Shown piece by piece: positions 8,063 through 18,761 of a DNA stretch of 64,000 nucleotides. The position numbers were made by a program, and so were the translations under genes. The DNA is taken from the NCBI RefSeq assembly GCF_036322705.1, contig NZ_AP027270.1, forward strand, positions 2,791,501 to 2,855,500, written 5' to 3'. Position 1 is the stretch's first letter. Every line of letters begins with the position of its first letter. The notes under the pieces were generated by a model. The model did no database searches. It saw only the letters and a program-made list of their open reading frames with translations, and had not been told where the DNA came from. This DNA is from Maricaulis maris. Lineage in GTDB: Bacteria; Pseudomonadota; Alphaproteobacteria; Caulobacterales; Maricaulaceae.

Positions 8063-9784
8063 ATGACACACGACCACCGCAAATCCTCAGACGCCATTAC
8101 GGCCGGCCCGGCGCGGGCTCCGGCCCGGGCCATGCTGCGTGCGACCGGCATGGAGGATGCCGATTTCGACAAGCCGATGATCGGGGTCATCAACACCTGG
8201 ACCACGGTGACGCCCTGCAACATGCACCTCGCCGATCTGGCCGAACCGGTCCGCGAAGCTGTCCGGGAAGCCGGAGGTCATCCCGTCGATTTCAACACGA
8301 TCGTGGTGTCGGACGGGATTTCCATGGGCACGGACGGCATGCGCGCCTCCCTGATCTCGCGGGAGGTCATCACCGACTCGATCGAGCTGGCCGTGCGTGG
8401 TCACAGCCTGGATGGCGTGGTCATTCTGGTCGGGTGCGACAAGACCATCCCGGCGGCCGCTATGGCGCTGGCGCGGTTGGATGTTCCCGGCTGCATCCTC
8501 TATGGCGGGACGATCATGCCCGGCAAGCTGGGTGACAAGGCGCTGTCGATCCAGGACGTGTTCGAAGCGGTCGGTGCGCACGCGGCGGGTACACTCGACG
8601 ACAAGGGGCTGGCAGAGGTCGAAAAGGCGGCCTGCCCGGGCGCCGGCGCCTGTGGTGGTCAGTTCACCGCCAACACGATGGCGATGATCCTGACCATGCT
8701 GGGCCTGTCCCCGATGGGCGTGAACGATATCCCGGCTCCGCACCCGGACAAGCCCGCCGCCGCCGCGCGCTGCGGTCGCCTGGCGGTCGAGCTGGCCAGG
8801 ACCGGGACCACGCCACGCCGCTTCATCACCGAAGCCTCCCTGCGCAATGCCGTGATCGCGGCTTCGGCCTCCGGCGGCTCGACCAATGCCATCCTGCATG
8901 TGGCAGCCATTGCCGCAGAAGCCGGCGTGCCATTCGACATTGCCGATTTCGACCGCATCTCGAGCGAGGCTCCGGTCATCACCGATCTGAAGCCCGGCGG
9001 ACGGTTCCTGGCGCACCACATGTTCCTGGCCGGCGGATCGCGCCTGTTCGGGCAGCGCCTGATCGAGGGCGGTTTGCTGGCCGACACCCCGACCGTCACC
9101 GGCACAAGCCTGCACGGCGAATGCGCCAGCGCAGAAGAGTCCCTGAACCAGCGCGTCATCCATACCGTCGCCAATCCGGTCAAGCCCGATGGCGGCTTCC
9201 GCATCCTGACCGGCGACCTGGCGCCCGAGGGCTCGGTCCTGAAATTGTCCGGCCATGACCGCAACGCGTTTTCCGGTCCCGCCCGCGTGTTCGAGTGCGA
9301 GGAAGAGGCTTTCGCCGCGGTCGAGGCCAATTCGATCAAGCCGGGCGATATCCTCATCATCCGTAATGAAGGCCCCAAGGGCGGCCCAGGCATGCGCGAA
9401 ATGCTGGGCGTCACCGCCGCCCTGGTCGGCCAAGGCCTGGCGGGCGACGTCGCCCTGATTACCGACGGCCGCTTCTCCGGCGCGTCGAAGGGCTTCGTGA
9501 TCGGCCATGTCAGCCCGGAAGCTGCCGACGGCGGTCCGATCGGCCGTATCCGTAATGGTGACATCATCCGCATCGATGTCGCGGCTCGCCGGATCGATGT
9601 CGAGGCGGACCTGAGCGAACGCCCGGTTTCATCCTCCGGTCGGCCGGCACCGACCGGCGTCTTTGCCAAATACGCTGCCCTGGTCGCTTCGGCGTCACGC
9701 GGCGCCACCACAATCATCGCGCCGACGCCACCCGCGACGCCGCCAAGCCAACACATGCAATCCAAGCAGGAGATGCCCGCATGA
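8063..9784 (+). CDS. ilvD: Dihydroxy-acid dehydratase
   Basis: Fourth step of valine/isoleucine synthesis: dehydrates 2,3-dihydroxy-isovalerate and -methylvalerate to the 2-keto acids, using an Fe-S cluster. It is 573 residues, normal for the family. The signatures [25 protein letters not shown], and [11 protein letters not shown] followed by GHVSPEA, with the cluster cysteines, are intact. The chosen ATG at 8063 gives [23 protein letters not shown]-type start; the open frame extends upstream into the terminator, which cannot be coding in the regulated mRNA. First gene of a nine-gene ilv-leu operon; its stop overlaps the ilvC start by 4 bases (ATGA). Expression should depend on the leader attenuator. 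Confidence 0.96.
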   Translation: MTHDHRKSSDAITAGPARAPARAMLRATGMEDADFDKPMIGVINTWTTVTPCNMHLADLAEPVREAVREAGGHPVDFNTIVVSDGISMGTDGMRASLISREVITDSIELAVRGHSLDGVVILVGCDKTIPAAAMALARLDVPGCILYGGTIMPGKLGDKALSIQDVFEAVGAHAAGTLDDKGLAEVEKAACPGAGACGGQFTANTMAMILTMLGLSPMGVNDIPAPHPDKPAAAARCGRLAVELARTGTTPRRFITEASLRNAVIAASASGGSTNAILHVAAIAAEAGVPFDIADFDRISSEAPVITDLKPGGRFLAHHMFLAGGSRLFGQRLIEGGLLADTPTVTGTSLHGECASAEESLNQRVIHTVANPVKPDGGFRILTGDLAPEGSVLKLSGHDRNAFSGPARVFECEEEAFAAVEANSIKPGDILIIRNEGPKGGPGMREMLGVTAALVGQGLAGDVALITDGRFSGASKGFVIGHVSPEAADGGPIGRIRNGDIIRIDVAARRIDVEADLSERPVSSSGRPAPTGVFAKYAALVASASRGATTIIAPTPPATPPSQHMQSKQEMPA

Positions 9785-10797
9785 CCGCCTCCACCCCGTC
9801 CCGCCGTGCTGCCTTCGAGGTCGACACGACAGCCTTCAAATCCCAGCCCATTGCCGTGATCGGCTATGGCAGCCAGGGGCGAGCCCATGCCATGAACCTC
9901 AAGGAGAGCGGCTGCGATGTGACGGTCGGCGTCCGACCGGGCGGCCCCGGCGAAGCCAAAGCCAAGGCCGATGGCCTGAAAACGGCGACGCCGGAAGAGG
10001 CCACCAAGGCCGCCAAGCTGATCGCCATCCTGACCCCGGACATGAGCCACGAGGCCCTGTTCCGCGAGTCGATCGCACCCAATCTGTCGGCCGGCGATGC
10101 GGTCCTGTTCGCGCACGGTTTCTCGGTCCATTTCGGTCGCGTCACACCGCCGGAAGGCGTTGATGTGATCCTGGTCGCGCCGAAAGGTCCGGGCGATCTG
10201 GTCCGCCGCGAGTACGAGATCGGTCGCGGCGTGCCCTGCCTGTTCGCGGTCCAGCAGGATGCCACCGGCGAAGCCCGAAACCGGGCACTCGGCTACACGG
10301 CGTGCATCGGCGGAGCCAATTCCGGGATCATCGAGACCAGCTTCGCCGAAGAGACCGAGACCGACCTGTTCGGCGAACAGGCCGTGCTGTGCGGCGGCGC
10401 GACCGAGCTGGTCATGGCCGGATACGAGACCCTGGTCGATGCAGGCTACCAGCCGGAAGTCGCCTATTTCGAATGCCTGCATGAGCTCAAGCTGATCGTC
10501 GACCTGCTCTATGAGGGCGGCATGGCGAAGATGCACGAGTTCATCTCGGAAACCGCCATTTATGGCGATTTGCGTTCCGGCCCCCGCGTCATCAATGACG
10601 AGACCCGCGCCCGCATGCGTGAAGTCCTCAAGGACATCCAGGACGGCACGTTCGCGCGCGACTGGATCACCGAAAACCAGGCCGGAAAGCCGCAATACCA
10701 CGCCCTGCTGCGCAAGGACCTGGAGCATCCGATCGAGAAGGTCGGGGCCGCCCTGCGCGCCGACATGCCGTGGCTGCAACCCGGCGCCAACAACTAG
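9781..10797 (+). CDS. ilvC: Ketol-acid reductoisomerase (class I)
   Basis: Converts acetolactate or acetohydroxybutyrate to the dihydroxy acid with NADPH and magnesium. It is 338 residues, the short class I form. The Rossmann motif [13 protein letters not shown] is followed by TVGVRPGG, then the knotted C-terminal domain with the metal-binding [15 protein letters not shown] and [14 protein letters not shown]. Wording such as [17 protein letters not shown] and [11 protein letters not shown] resembles the Xanthomonas-type enzyme more than the usual alphaproteobacterial IlvC, where I recall VGLR..S-type sequences (from memory, not tested). It overlaps ilvD by 4 bases; ilvB follows after 35 bases. 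Confidence 0.97.
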   Translation: MTASTPSRRAAFEVDTTAFKSQPIAVIGYGSQGRAHAMNLKESGCDVTVGVRPGGPGEAKAKADGLKTATPEEATKAAKLIAILTPDMSHEALFRESIAPNLSAGDAVLFAHGFSVHFGRVTPPEGVDVILVAPKGPGDLVRREYEIGRGVPCLFAVQQDATGEARNRALGYTACIGGANSGIIETSFAEETETDLFGEQAVLCGGATELVMAGYETLVDAGYQPEVAYFECLHELKLIVDLLYEGGMAKMHEFISETAIYGDLRSGPRVINDETRARMREVLKDIQDGTFARDWITENQAGKPQYHALLRKDLEHPIEKVGAALRADMPWLQPGANN

Positions 10798-10832
10798 CCG
10801 GCCCCGCCCGACCCGACAAAGGACGACACAAG

Positions 10833-12554
10833 ATGACGGCCCTGACCGCCACCGATATTGCCGCAACGACAAGCCCCGCCGACGCGACCCGGCCGCGTGC
10901 CCGCCAGACCGGGGCGCACGCAGTCGTCCGGACGCTGGAAGCTCTCGGCGTGACGCGCGTTTTCGGTTATCCGGGCGGCGCCATCATGCCCGTCTATGAC
11001 GCGCTGACCGGCTCGTCCCTGCAACATATTCTGGTCCGGCATGAACAGGCGGCGGCGTTCGCTGCCGATGCCCAGGCCCGCCTGACCGGCAAGGCCGGCG
11101 TGTGCCTCGCGACCTCAGGGCCGGGCGCCACCAATCTCCTGACCGGCATCGCCAATGCCTATCTGGACAGCGTGCCGATGATCATCCTGACCGGCCAGGT
11201 GCCGTCCGGACTGATGGGCACGGATGCCTTCCAGGAAGTCGACGTGTTCGGCATGTCGATGCCGGTCGTGAAACACTCGATCATCATCCGGGACCCCATG
11301 CGGATTCCGGAGATGATCGCCGAGGCCTTCGAGATCGCGGAAGGCGGGCGTCCCGGTCCCGTCCTGATCGATCTGCCGAAGGATGTCCTGCAAGCCGAGG
11401 CATACCCCACCTTTCCCCCAGGTCCTCGGCCTGTGGCCGAGCCGTCGCATCCGCCAGAATCAGACCTGGCGGCGGCGACGGCTCTGCTGGCCCAGGCAGA
11501 ACGCCCGGTTTTCTATATCGGGGGCGGGGTGACCCTGGCCGGTGCGGTCGATGCCGTGCGCGATTTCATGGCCCGGACCGGCATTCCGACTGTTGCTACC
11601 CTGAAGGCGCTGGGCTGCGCCCACCCCGACAGCGAGACCTATCTGGGCATGCTCGGCATGCATGGCGGCCGCGCCGCCAATGTCGCGGTCGATGAAAGCG
11701 ACCTGCTGATCTGCTGCGGGGCCCGGTTTGACGACCGCGCCACCGGACGCCTCGACAGTTTCGCCCCGGGCGCGCGCATCATCCACATCGATGGCGATGC
11801 CGCCGAGATCGACAAGCTGCGCCGGGCCGAGATTGGCCTGGCCGGTGACATCACCGCGATCCTGGCCGGGATCACCAATGGGTGGCTGGACATCGCCGAT
11901 TGGCGCGAGACCTGTATCGAACGCAAACACCGCCATGCCTTCCGCTATGACGCGCCGGGCTCGGGTGTTTTCGCACCGGCCATGCTGAAGGAACTGTCCG
12001 AGGCCGCCGGCGACGACTTCATCGCCGCCTGCGATGTCGGTCAGCACCAGATGTGGGTTGCCCAGCATTGCCGCTTCTCGCGGCCTGAACACCATCTGAC
12101 CTCGGCCGGACTGGGTGCCATGGGCTATGGCCTGCCCGCCGGGATCGGTGCCGCCATGACGCGGCCCGACCACAAGGTCGTCACCATCACCGGCGACGGC
12201 TCGATCATGATGAACATCCAGGAGCTGGCGACCGCCCGCCGTTACGGCGTGCCGATCCGGATCCTGCTGCTGGACAATGCCTCCCTGGGCCTGGTCCGGC
12301 AGTGGCAGGAATATTTCTTCGAGGAGAATTTCTCGGAGATCGATCTCTACGACAATCCTGACTTCGCAGAAGTCGCCCATGCCTTTGGCATCGAGGCCTT
12401 CACCGTTCACAGCCGCGAGGAAGTTCCCGCGGCCATCGACCGCCTGCTCAATGCCCGCGGCCCGATCCTCGCGCATGTCCTGATCGACCCGCGCGAGAAT
12501 GTCTGGCCGCTGGTCCCGCCGGGCGCGTCCAACGCCGACATGATGGAGGACTGA
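10833..12554 (+). CDS. ilvB: Acetolactate synthase large (catalytic) subunit
   Basis: ThDP-dependent enzyme joining two pyruvates, or pyruvate and 2-ketobutyrate, at the head of the pathway. It is 573 residues with the PYR domain (FGYPGGAIMPVYDAL, catalytic Glu in RHEQAAAFAAD), the central domain, and the PP domain with GDGSIMMNIQELATA and a metal-binding Asn in LLLDNASLGLVRQWQ. The ATG at 10833 has AAAGGA upstream; the open frame starts earlier, inside ilvC. The small subunit gene begins 2 bases after its stop, as expected for an obligate complex. Confidence 0.96.
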   Translation: MTALTATDIAATTSPADATRPRARQTGAHAVVRTLEALGVTRVFGYPGGAIMPVYDALTGSSLQHILVRHEQAAAFAADAQARLTGKAGVCLATSGPGATNLLTGIANAYLDSVPMIILTGQVPSGLMGTDAFQEVDVFGMSMPVVKHSIIIRDPMRIPEMIAEAFEIAEGGRPGPVLIDLPKDVLQAEAYPTFPPGPRPVAEPSHPPESDLAAATALLAQAERPVFYIGGGVTLAGAVDAVRDFMARTGIPTVATLKALGCAHPDSETYLGMLGMHGGRAANVAVDESDLLICCGARFDDRATGRLDSFAPGARIIHIDGDAAEIDKLRRAEIGLAGDITAILAGITNGWLDIADWRETCIERKHRHAFRYDAPGSGVFAPAMLKELSEAAGDDFIAACDVGQHQMWVAQHCRFSRPEHHLTSAGLGAMGYGLPAGIGAAMTRPDHKVVTITGDGSIMMNIQELATARRYGVPIRILLLDNASLGLVRQWQEYFFEENFSEIDLYDNPDFAEVAHAFGIEAFTVHSREEVPAAIDRLLNARGPILAHVLIDPRENVWPLVPPGASNADMMED

Positions 12555-12556
12555 TC

Positions 12557-12901
12557 ATGCGCACCTCGCTTCGTATTGAACTCGCCGACGCCGAAGGCGC
12601 GCTGATGCGGCTCATCGGACTGGTGGAACGCCGGGGCTTCACGATCGCCACGCTCGACAAGGGCGAAATGTCTGAGGGTCGGTCGACCGTCACCATGACG
12701 CTCGATGCCCGTGATGGCGCCCGCAACATGGATGTGCTGGCCCGCCAGGTCGCCCGGCTGTTCGACGTTCGCGGCGTCTTCACCCGCGACGCGGAAAGCC
12801 CGATCTCTCCGGCGATGGCTCCGGGGATTGTTTCAGGGATCGCAGCCCAGGCGGCTGCCGGTCCGGACCGTTGGAGACAAGCATGTCCACCCCGACACTG
12901 A
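12557..12901 (+). CDS. ilvN: Acetolactate synthase small (regulatory) subunit, short ACT type
   Basis: A 114-residue protein with one ACT domain (RIELADAEGALMRLIGLVERRGF), which binds valine-type effectors and activates the large subunit. It is much shorter than the 160-180-residue IlvH usual in alphaproteobacteria and is closer in size to enterobacterial/xanthomonad IlvM, so feedback control by valine may be weak (inference). The residues after about 85 are low-complexity. The start is 2 bases after ilvB and the end overlaps leuA by 19 bases. Confidence 0.88.
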   Translation: MRTSLRIELADAEGALMRLIGLVERRGFTIATLDKGEMSEGRSTVTMTLDARDGARNMDVLARQVARLFDVRGVFTRDAESPISPAMAPGIVSGIAAQAAAGPDRWRQACPPRH

Positions 12902-14472
12902 AGCCCATGACCAGCCGGACGCCGGATCAGCTGCACATTTTCGACACCACGCTGCGCGATGGCGAGCAGGCCCCCGGCTTCTCGATGAATCCGGGTGAGA
13001 AGCTGGAGATCGCCCGCCTGCTCGAGGCGATGCGGGTCGACACGATCGAGGCCGGCTTTGCTGCCGCCTCGCCCGGCGATGCCGAAGCGATCCGGCTGAT
13101 CGCCTCGGAAATCCGCAATTCCACCCTGTGCTCACTCGCCCGCGCGACCGAGGGCGATATCGACGCCGCCGCAAAGGCGCTGGAACCGGCCCGCCGCAAG
13201 CGCCTGCACATCTTTATCGCCACCAGCCCGATCCACCGGGAGGCCAAGCTGCGCATGTCGCGGCGCGAAGTCCTGCAGACCATCGAACGTTGCCTGCAGC
13301 ATGCCGCCGGTACATTCGACGAGATCGAGTTCTCGGCCGAGGACGCCTTGCGCACCGAGCCGGACTTCCTCGTTGAAGCGATGAGCTGCGCCGCAGCCTA
13401 TGGTGCCGACGTGCTCAACGTCCCGGATACGGTCGGCTATTCCGAGCCGGGCGAAATCCAGGCCGTCTTCGAGCGTCTGATCGCCAAGGTCGCGCGCCCG
13501 GAGCATGTGATTTTCTCGGCCCATTGCCACAATGACCTCGGCCTGGCGGTCGCCAATTCCCTGGCCGCCGTGAAGGGCGGGGCGCGTCAGGTCGAATGCG
13601 CGATCAACGGGATCGGCGAGCGGGCGGGCAATTGTTCGCTGGAAGAAATCGTGATGGCGCTGCAGGTCCGGGCCGACATCTTCCCGGCGGTCAGCCATGT
13701 CGATGCGACCAAGATCTGGAATGCCAGCCAGCGGCTGCAACGGGTGACCGGCGCGGCCGTCGCTCCCAACAAGGCGATCGTCGGCAAGAATGCCTTTGCC
13801 CACGAGGCCGGTATCCACCAGCACGGCATGATCTCGGACCGGCGCACCTATGAAATCATGACCCCGGAGAGCGTTGGCGCGCCCGGATCGGCCCTGGTCC
13901 TGGGCAAGCACTCCGGCAAGCATGCCCTGATCCAGCGTCTGGCCAAGCTCGGCTACAAGCCCGACACCGAGAAGCTGAACCAGGTCTTCATCGACTTCAA
14001 ACACCTGGCCGACGAGCTGGGCGAAGTGAATGACGCCGACCTGGTCGCCATGATGGAGGGCTTCTCGCCGAGCGGATCGCGCTGGACGGTGCTGCGGACC
14101 GAGCTGCGCACCACCGCCGGCCGCCAACCCAAGCAGTTCGCCCGTATCGAGCTGGAGCACCCGTCCCGGGGTCGCGTTTCCGACATTGCCTCGGGCGATG
14201 GCCCGATGGCGGCGGCCTTCGCGGCGGTTCAGCGGATTACCGGAACCGATGCGACCATCATCGCTCTCGAGACGCGGATGCGGTCAACCTCAACCGGGCG
14301 GGAGTTCGTGGCCGACATCAGCGTCGACATTGATGGTAACACTTTCTCTGGCCGCGCCCGCGGTCCCGACGTTCTCACAGCCGCGATCGACTCGCTGCTC
14401 TTCACACTCGACCGCGGCGAGGCCTATGGCCGGGCCGATATCACCGAACAACAAGCGGCCGCGGCCGTCTGA
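12883..14472 (+). CDS. leuA: 2-isopropylmalate synthase
   Basis: First committed step to leucine: condenses acetyl-CoA with 2-ketoisovalerate. It is 529 residues and complete: TIM barrel with TLRDGEQAPGFSM at the N-terminus, metal-binding HCHNDLGLAVANSL, INGIGERAGNCSLEE, and the conserved HEAGIHQHGM, followed by the C-terminal LeuA dimer domain that binds leucine for feedback inhibition. The ATG at 12883 has TTGGAGA eight bases upstream and lies inside ilvN; an earlier in-frame TTG at 12871 is part of that ribosome site. Confidence 0.96.
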   Translation: MSTPTLKPMTSRTPDQLHIFDTTLRDGEQAPGFSMNPGEKLEIARLLEAMRVDTIEAGFAAASPGDAEAIRLIASEIRNSTLCSLARATEGDIDAAAKALEPARRKRLHIFIATSPIHREAKLRMSRREVLQTIERCLQHAAGTFDEIEFSAEDALRTEPDFLVEAMSCAAAYGADVLNVPDTVGYSEPGEIQAVFERLIAKVARPEHVIFSAHCHNDLGLAVANSLAAVKGGARQVECAINGIGERAGNCSLEEIVMALQVRADIFPAVSHVDATKIWNASQRLQRVTGAAVAPNKAIVGKNAFAHEAGIHQHGMISDRRTYEIMTPESVGAPGSALVLGKHSGKHALIQRLAKLGYKPDTEKLNQVFIDFKHLADELGEVNDADLVAMMEGFSPSGSRWTVLRTELRTTAGRQPKQFARIELEHPSRGRVSDIASGDGPMAAAFAAVQRITGTDATIIALETRMRSTSTGREFVADISVDIDGNTFSGRARGPDVLTAAIDSLLFTLDRGEAYGRADITEQQAAAAV

Positions 14473-14486
14473 CAGGAATTGAGACA

Positions 14487-15443
14487 ATGGCTATCCAGGA
14501 AACCGACTTCATCTGGCGCAATGGCGAACTGATCGACTGGCATGAAGCCCAGACGCATGTTCTCTCCCACGCCCTGCATTATGGCTCCTCCGTCTTCGAA
14601 GGAATCCGCTGCTACAACACACCAACCGGCCCCCAGATCTTCCGGCTGAGCGATCACATCAAGCGCCTGTTCAACAGCGCCCGCGTTTATCACATGCCGA
14701 TCAATCACACCCAGGAGGAGGTCGAGGCCGCCTGCCGGATGGTCATTCGTGCGAACCACCTCAAGGACGCCTATATCCGGCCGCTGGCTTATTTCGGCTA
14801 TGGCGGGATCGGCGTCCTGCCCGGCGCCGATACCAAGTCGGAAATCTGCATCGCCGCCTTCCCCTGGGGCGCCTATCTCGGCGAGGAGGCCCTGACCAAG
14901 GGGGTGGATTGCTGCATCTCCTCGTGGAGCCGGCCCGCCCCGAACACCATTCCGACCGGCGCCAAGGCCGGCGGCAATTATCTCTCGTCAATGCTGATCA
15001 GCCATGAAGCCCATTCGCGCGGCTTTGATGAAGGCATTGGCCTCGACGTCAACGGGCTGGTTTCCGAAGGCGCCGGCGAGAACATCTTCGTGGTCTCGGA
15101 CGGTATTATCCGCACCCCGCCGAGCTCCTCCTCCATCCTGTCCGGCCTGACCCGGGACGCCGTGATGAAGCTGGCCGAGGCGGAGGGCTTTGACGTCCGC
15201 GAGCAGACCATGTCCCGCGAGAGCCTGTATTTCGCCGACGAGATCTTCTTCACCGGCACCGCCGCCGAGATCACGCCGGTGCGTTCCGTCGATGGCCATG
15301 TCGTTCGCGCCGGTGGCCGCGGACCGGTCGCCGAGCTGATGCAGGCGCGCTTCTTCGGCCTGTTCTCCGGCGAGACACCGGACCGTCATGGCTGGCTGCA
15401 GCCGGTTCACGACAATGCGATGGAGGTCCAGCATGTCGCCTGA
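14487..15443 (+). CDS. ilvE: Branched-chain amino-acid aminotransferase (class IV)
   Basis: PLP-dependent last step for Val, Leu and Ile. It is 318 residues, with the fold-type IV features: [16 protein letters not shown] near the N-terminus, the PLP lysine in [23 protein letters not shown], and [14 protein letters not shown]. An AGGAATTGAGA stretch precedes the ATG. Its presence inside the operon means every enzyme from pyruvate to the three amino acids is encoded here except threonine deaminase. Its last 11 bases overlap leuC. Confidence 0.95.
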   Translation: MAIQETDFIWRNGELIDWHEAQTHVLSHALHYGSSVFEGIRCYNTPTGPQIFRLSDHIKRLFNSARVYHMPINHTQEEVEAACRMVIRANHLKDAYIRPLAYFGYGGIGVLPGADTKSEICIAAFPWGAYLGEEALTKGVDCCISSWSRPAPNTIPTGAKAGGNYLSSMLISHEAHSRGFDEGIGLDVNGLVSEGAGENIFVVSDGIIRTPPSSSSILSGLTRDAVMKLAEAEGFDVREQTMSRESLYFADEIFFTGTAAEITPVRSVDGHVVRAGGRGPVAELMQARFFGLFSGETPDRHGWLQPVHDNAMEVQHVA

Positions 15444-16872
15444 GACTGAGCGCGCGGGCCACGCCCCGCGCTCGATGTTCGACAAGGTCTGGGACGCCCA
15501 CCAGGTCCGCGCCGAAACGGCCGAGACCCCGGGCCTGCTCTATGTCGACCTCCATCTCGTCCATGAAGTGACCTCGCCGCAGGCTTTCTCCGTGCTGGCC
15601 GAACGCGGGCTGACCGTGCGGCGACCGGACCGGACGCTGGCGACGATTGACCACGCCACCCCGACGCTCGACTTCGCGCCCGGCGAGACCCCGCCCTACG
15701 CCACACCGGCCGCCCAAAACCAGGTCGAGACCCTGCAGGCCAATACGGCCCGGCACGGCATTACCCTGCACGGCTGGGGTAGCGGGCATCGCGGTGTGGT
15801 CCACGTCATCGGACCGGAGCTCGGCGCGACCCGTCCGGGCATGACAATTGTCTGCGGCGACAGCCATACCGCGACCCATGGCGCCTTTGGAGCGCTGGCG
15901 TTCGGCATCGGTACGACCGAGGTCGGTCACGTCCTGGCCTCGCAATGCCTGCTGCAACGCAAGCCGAAATCCATGCGGATCACGGTCGATGGCGAGACCG
16001 CACCGGGTATTTCAGCCAAGGATATCATTCTCGCCATCATCGCCGAGATCGGCGTCGATGGCGGGACCGGTTGCGTCATCGAATACGCCGGCAGCGCCAT
16101 CGCGGCGCTCGACATGGAAGGTCGGATGACGGTCTGCAACATGTCGATCGAGGCCGGGGCACGGGCCGGCATGATCGCGCCGGACGCAACGACATTCGCC
16201 TGGCTTGAAGGCCGCGCGCATTGCCCGCACGGCGCGGACTGGGACCAGGCCATCGAACGCTGGCGTCAGCTGCCCAGTGATCCCGGCGCCCGGTTCGACC
16301 ACGAGATCAGGATCGATGCCGCAAGCATCCGCCCGATGGTCACCTGGGGCACGGCGCCGGATACCGGCATCGCGGTCAACGCGCCCATCCCGGCACCGCG
16401 CACCGCGTCCCAGAAAAAGGCCCTCGCCTATATGGGTCTGGAGGCCGGAAAGCCGGTGGCCGGCGCCCGGGTCGATCAGGTCTTTATCGGCTCCTGCACC
16501 AATTCTCGGATCACGGATTTGCGCGAGGCGGCGGCCATCATGAGCGGCCGACGGGTGGCTGACGGCATCCGCGCCCTCGTCGTGCCCGGCTCGGTCGCGG
16601 TCCGGGCCCAGGCCGAGGCAGAAGGGCTGGACCGGATCTTCATCGCGGCCGGCGCCGAGTGGCGTCAGCCGGGCTGTTCCATGTGCATTGCCATGAATGG
16701 CGATCGCGGCGAGCCGGGCCAGCTGGTGGTCTCGACCTCGAACCGCAATTTCGAAGGCCGCCAGGGTCCGGGCGTCCGCACGGTCCTCGCCAGTCCCGCC
16801 ACCGCTGCGGCGGCGGCCATAGCCGGACATGTCATCGACCCGGCCGAGCTGATGGAGCCCGCCCATGCCTGA
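15433..16872 (+). CDS. leuC: 3-isopropylmalate dehydratase large subunit
   Basis: Aconitase-family enzyme isomerising 2- to 3-isopropylmalate with LeuD. It is 479 residues. [21 protein letters not shown] and the three [4Fe-4S] cysteines are present, one in [15 protein letters not shown] and two in [10 protein letters not shown]. The ATG at 15433 follows TGGAGG and lies within the end of ilvE; the open frame runs 15 codons further upstream without a better start. The 3' end overlaps leuD by 8 bases. Confidence 0.96.
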   Translation: MSPETERAGHAPRSMFDKVWDAHQVRAETAETPGLLYVDLHLVHEVTSPQAFSVLAERGLTVRRPDRTLATIDHATPTLDFAPGETPPYATPAAQNQVETLQANTARHGITLHGWGSGHRGVVHVIGPELGATRPGMTIVCGDSHTATHGAFGALAFGIGTTEVGHVLASQCLLQRKPKSMRITVDGETAPGISAKDIILAIIAEIGVDGGTGCVIEYAGSAIAALDMEGRMTVCNMSIEAGARAGMIAPDATTFAWLEGRAHCPHGADWDQAIERWRQLPSDPGARFDHEIRIDAASIRPMVTWGTAPDTGIAVNAPIPAPRTASQKKALAYMGLEAGKPVAGARVDQVFIGSCTNSRITDLREAAAIMSGRRVADGIRALVVPGSVAVRAQAEAEGLDRIFIAAGAEWRQPGCSMCIAMNGDRGEPGQLVVSTSNRNFEGRQGPGVRTVLASPATAAAAAIAGHVIDPAELMEPAHA

Positions 16873-17467
16873 GATCCCTGCCCCCGGGGCCAAGGACGAT
16901 ATCCGCCGGATCGACAGCCGGACCTTTGTGATCGACCAGGAAGACATTGATACCGACCAGATCATCCCGGCCCGCTTCCTGACCACGACCAGTCGGGACG
17001 GGCTTGGCAAGCTGGCCTTCCATGACTGGCGGTATGATGGCGAGGGCAAGCCGCTGGAGGCGGTCTCGCTCAACAGCCTCGACACGGCACAATGCCGGGT
17101 GCTTGTCGCCGGCCGAAATTTCGGCTGCGGCTCGTCGCGCGAGCACGCGCCCTGGGCGCTGCATGATTTCGGTTTCCGGGCCGTCATCTCGAGCGAGTTC
17201 GCCGATATCTTCCGCTCCAATGCGGCCCGCAACGGGTTGCTGCCGATCATTGCGCCGGAAGCGGCCCATAACTGGCTGCTGGCCAATCCGGGCGTGGCGA
17301 TCCGGATCGACCTTGCCAGCCAGCATGTCGATCTGGGCAATGGACCCAGCTTCGACTTTGCCATCGAACCCTTCGCCAAGCACTGTCTGATGGAAGGCAC
17401 CGACCCGCTCGGCTTCCTGATGAACCATGCCGACGCCATCGACGCCTATGAGGCCGACCACGCATGA
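16865..17467 (+). CDS. leuD: 3-isopropylmalate dehydratase small subunit
   Basis: The swivelling partner of LeuC, 200 residues. The core motif [15 protein letters not shown] and the N-terminal [13 protein letters not shown] are present. The N-terminus ([20 protein letters not shown]) looks closer to the divergent LeuD group written with DIDTDRIIPARF than to the usual proteobacterial NVDTDAIIPKQF form, a hint that the operon has an unusual origin. Overlaps leuC by 8 and leuB by 4 bases. Confidence 0.95.
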   Translation: MPEIPAPGAKDDIRRIDSRTFVIDQEDIDTDQIIPARFLTTTSRDGLGKLAFHDWRYDGEGKPLEAVSLNSLDTAQCRVLVAGRNFGCGSSREHAPWALHDFGFRAVISSEFADIFRSNAARNGLLPIIAPEAAHNWLLANPGVAIRIDLASQHVDLGNGPSFDFAIEPFAKHCLMEGTDPLGFLMNHADAIDAYEADHA

Positions 17468-18525
17468 CCTACCGCATCACCCTTCTGCCCGGCGACGGGA
17501 TCGGACCGGAAATCACCGCAGTCGCGCGCGCCGTGCTCGAGCATGTTGCCGCCGTGGACGGTTTCCGGGTCAGTTTTGAAACCTGCGCTTTCGGGGGCGC
17601 CTCGATCGATGAATTCGGCGAGCCCCTGACCGAAGCCACGCTGAAAACCTGCCAGACGGCCGACGCCGTCTTTCTCGGAGCCGTTGGCGGGCCGAAATGG
17701 GATCGCGCCGACGTCCGCCCGGAGGCCGGCCTTCTGGCCCTGCGCAAGGCGCTGGGCGTCTACGCCAATCTGCGGCCGGCGGCGGTACATCCGGCCCTGG
17801 CCGGCAAATCCCCGCTGCGGGCAGACCTGGTGGCCGGGACCGATCTCCTGATCGTGCGCGAGCTGACCGGCGGGATTTATTTCGGGACGCGCGAACGCAG
17901 CGCCGACAGTGCCAGCGACACCTGCACCTATTCGCGCGGCGAGATCGAACGGGTGGCCCGTATCGCCTTCCAGCAGGCGCGCCTGCGGCGCGGCAAGCTG
18001 ACCTCGGTCGACAAGGCCAATGTGCTGGAAACCAGCCGCCTGTGGCGCGATGTCGTCTCCGAGATGGGCGCGCGCGACTTCCCCGATATCGAACTCGACC
18101 ACATGTATGTCGACGCCGCCGCCATGCACCTGCTGCGCGCGCCGGCGAGCTTTGACGTCATCGTCACCGAGAACATGTTCGGCGACATCCTGTCCGACGA
18201 AGCCTCCATGCTGCCCGGCTCGATCGGCCTTCTGGGCTCGGCCTCGCTGGGCGACCAGAAACCGGGCCTCTTCGAACCCATCCACGGCTCGGCCCCCGAC
18301 ATCGCCGGCCAGGACAAGGCCAACCCGTTCGGCGCGATCGAGGCGGCCGCTCAACTACTGGAAAGCTTGGGCGAGACGGGGGCCGCGGGCCGGATCCGCG
18401 ACGCCGTTGATGCCATGCATCAGGCAGGGGAGTGGACCGGCGATCTGGGTGGTTCGCTGAGTTGTTCGCAGGCCGGGGTGAAGCTGGTGGAGCACCTGGA
18501 GGCGGAGGCTGTGGCGGCGGAGTAG
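17464..18525 (+). CDS. leuB: 3-isopropylmalate dehydrogenase
   Basis: NAD-dependent oxidative decarboxylation of 3-isopropylmalate in leucine synthesis. It is 353 residues: LLPGDGIGPEI at the start, GAVGGPKWD, RELTGGIYFG, VDKANVLETSRLWR with the catalytic Lys, the metal-binding Asp region TENMFGDILSDEASML, and FEPIHGSAPDIAG. Last gene of the ilv-leu operon; ATGA overlap with leuD. No clear terminator hairpin follows. Confidence 0.97.
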   Translation: MTYRITLLPGDGIGPEITAVARAVLEHVAAVDGFRVSFETCAFGGASIDEFGEPLTEATLKTCQTADAVFLGAVGGPKWDRADVRPEAGLLALRKALGVYANLRPAAVHPALAGKSPLRADLVAGTDLLIVRELTGGIYFGTRERSADSASDTCTYSRGEIERVARIAFQQARLRRGKLTSVDKANVLETSRLWRDVVSEMGARDFPDIELDHMYVDAAAMHLLRAPASFDVIVTENMFGDILSDEASMLPGSIGLLGSASLGDQKPGLFEPIHGSAPDIAGQDKANPFGAIEAAAQLLESLGETGAAGRIRDAVDAMHQAGEWTGDLGGSLSCSQAGVKLVEHLEAEAVAAE

Positions 18526-18761
18526 GTGCGCGGGGGTGCCGAATGTCGGCGTGTGGGTGGACGACGTGCGCTTTGGTGCGGATGGGGGCGTCGCGATGCG
18601 CACGGGTCTAGGGTTTAGCGATACCGCTCAATCCTGAGACAGAACGCCATGCGGCCAAGTGGATACAGGACGTTGTTCAGCGGCGTCACTGGGGCAAGAT
18701 CTATTGAATCCCCAAGGTGCGCAGCAGGTGTGCTAGGCCTCTGACCGGGAGGAACGGGATC

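Noticed and set aside
8659-10872. Open frame of 737 codons antisense to ilvD and ilvC
   Set aside because: Low-complexity, Arg/Gly-rich translation without family features; the plus strand encodes two certain enzymes.
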